Origin: Treponema sp.
GTDB lineage: Bacteria > Spirochaetota > Spirochaetia > Treponematales > Treponemataceae
Length of the DNA: 24,323 nt
Direction of reading: 5' to 3'
Assembly (NCBI GenBank): GCA_016293495.1
Contig: JAEDED010000030.1
Span: forward strand, 1-24,323
A program made the position numbers and the translations under genes. Below the pieces are notes generated by a model that was not told the DNA's origin, made no database searches, and saw only the letters and a program-made list of their open reading frames with translations. This document shows, in pieces, positions 24,225-24,323 of this stretch (position 1 is the first letter of the stretch; every line of letters begins with the position of its first letter).

Positions 24225-24323
24225 TTAATGAACAATTAGATAAATCAATTCCGCAAGCTGCTCATAAGCTACAAACGGCGTGCAAAACGGGACATGGGAG
24301 CGTTGAAAGAGGGACAGCGGGCG
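24225..24323 (-). CDS. Possible C-terminal fragment of an open frame running off the window
   Basis: On the minus strand a frame without stops enters from the right edge and ends with TAA at 24227-24225. It covers 32 codons and includes the stretch SHVPFCTPFVAYEQLAELIY. The segment is clearly richer in G+C than the AT-rich 24107-24224 spacer, which argues for coding or an element boundary. The plus strand is also open to the edge in one frame across the same segment, so the strand is not certain. It could be a gene end or part of a dispersed repeat; too little is in view to decide. Confidence 0.3.
   Translation of the reverse strand, partial: RPLSLFQRSHVPFCTPFVAYEQLAELIYLIVH

Overview
The window looks like chromosomal DNA from a spirochaete of the genus Treponema, probably a host-associated gut or rumen type. 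The reasons are an AT-rich composition, a PcnB with the N-terminus I associate with treponemes (MLYRYGKDEKG), and a core block in the order mltG-dnaG-rpoD-C4 zinc-ribbon gene-rnpB-TPR gene-mreBCD-PBP2-rodA. As I recall, T. pallidum has a comparable dnaG-rpoD...mreB-rodA block around TP0492-TP0501. No species assignment is possible from the sequence alone.

Layout. Positions 1-1349 hold pcnB (poly(A) polymerase/CCA-transferase family) behind an apparently leaderless promoter. A small minus-strand membrane protein gene (1271-1663) overlaps its 3' end. From a divergent promoter region runs a plus-strand cluster of an SPFH-like membrane-anchored protein, AroH-type chorismate mutase and a GlgA-type glycogen synthase (1711-4514). 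A promoter, tRNA-Thr(UGU), tRNA-Tyr(GUA) and a hairpin terminator follow (4588-4856). Next come a YkgJ-type cysteine-cluster protein and an MBL-fold hydrolase, then the core block: MltG, DnaG (start overlapping the mltG stop by one base), RpoD, a coiled-coil C4 zinc-ribbon protein of the CdsZ/CT398 type, RNase P RNA, a membrane-anchored TPR protein, and the elongasome operon mreB-mreC-mreD-PBP2-rodA (to 19513). An O-acetylhomoserine sulfhydrylase gene ends exactly where a convergent gene ends. That convergent gene, at 20827-23346 on the minus strand, encodes an 839-residue soluble GGDEF-EAL-PAS-histidine-kinase fusion. An unrecognised 208-residue protein gene and a more GC-rich edge segment close the window.

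How the genes fit together. The centre is a growth block. MltG sets glycan chain length. MreB/C/D, PBP2 and RodA form the lateral-wall synthesis machine. DnaG and RpoD start replication and transcription. RNase P and the two tRNAs serve RNA maturation; neither tRNA encodes CCA, so a CCA-adding enzyme is needed.

The most interesting items are: (1) the single-chain c-di-GMP/histidine-kinase fusion, with a degenerate GGDEF site and an apparently intact EAL site; (2) a lysine-rich, histone-H1-like tail of about 110 residues on RpoD, next to a zinc-ribbon protein with a strongly acidic tail; (3) four genes whose -10 boxes lie 5-9 bp from the start codon and that lack a Shine-Dalgarno sequence, suggesting leaderless mRNAs; (4) two tRNAs that both carry C55 in the T-loop and one U-U stem mismatch each. 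I saw no transposase, integrase, phage gene or CRISPR array.
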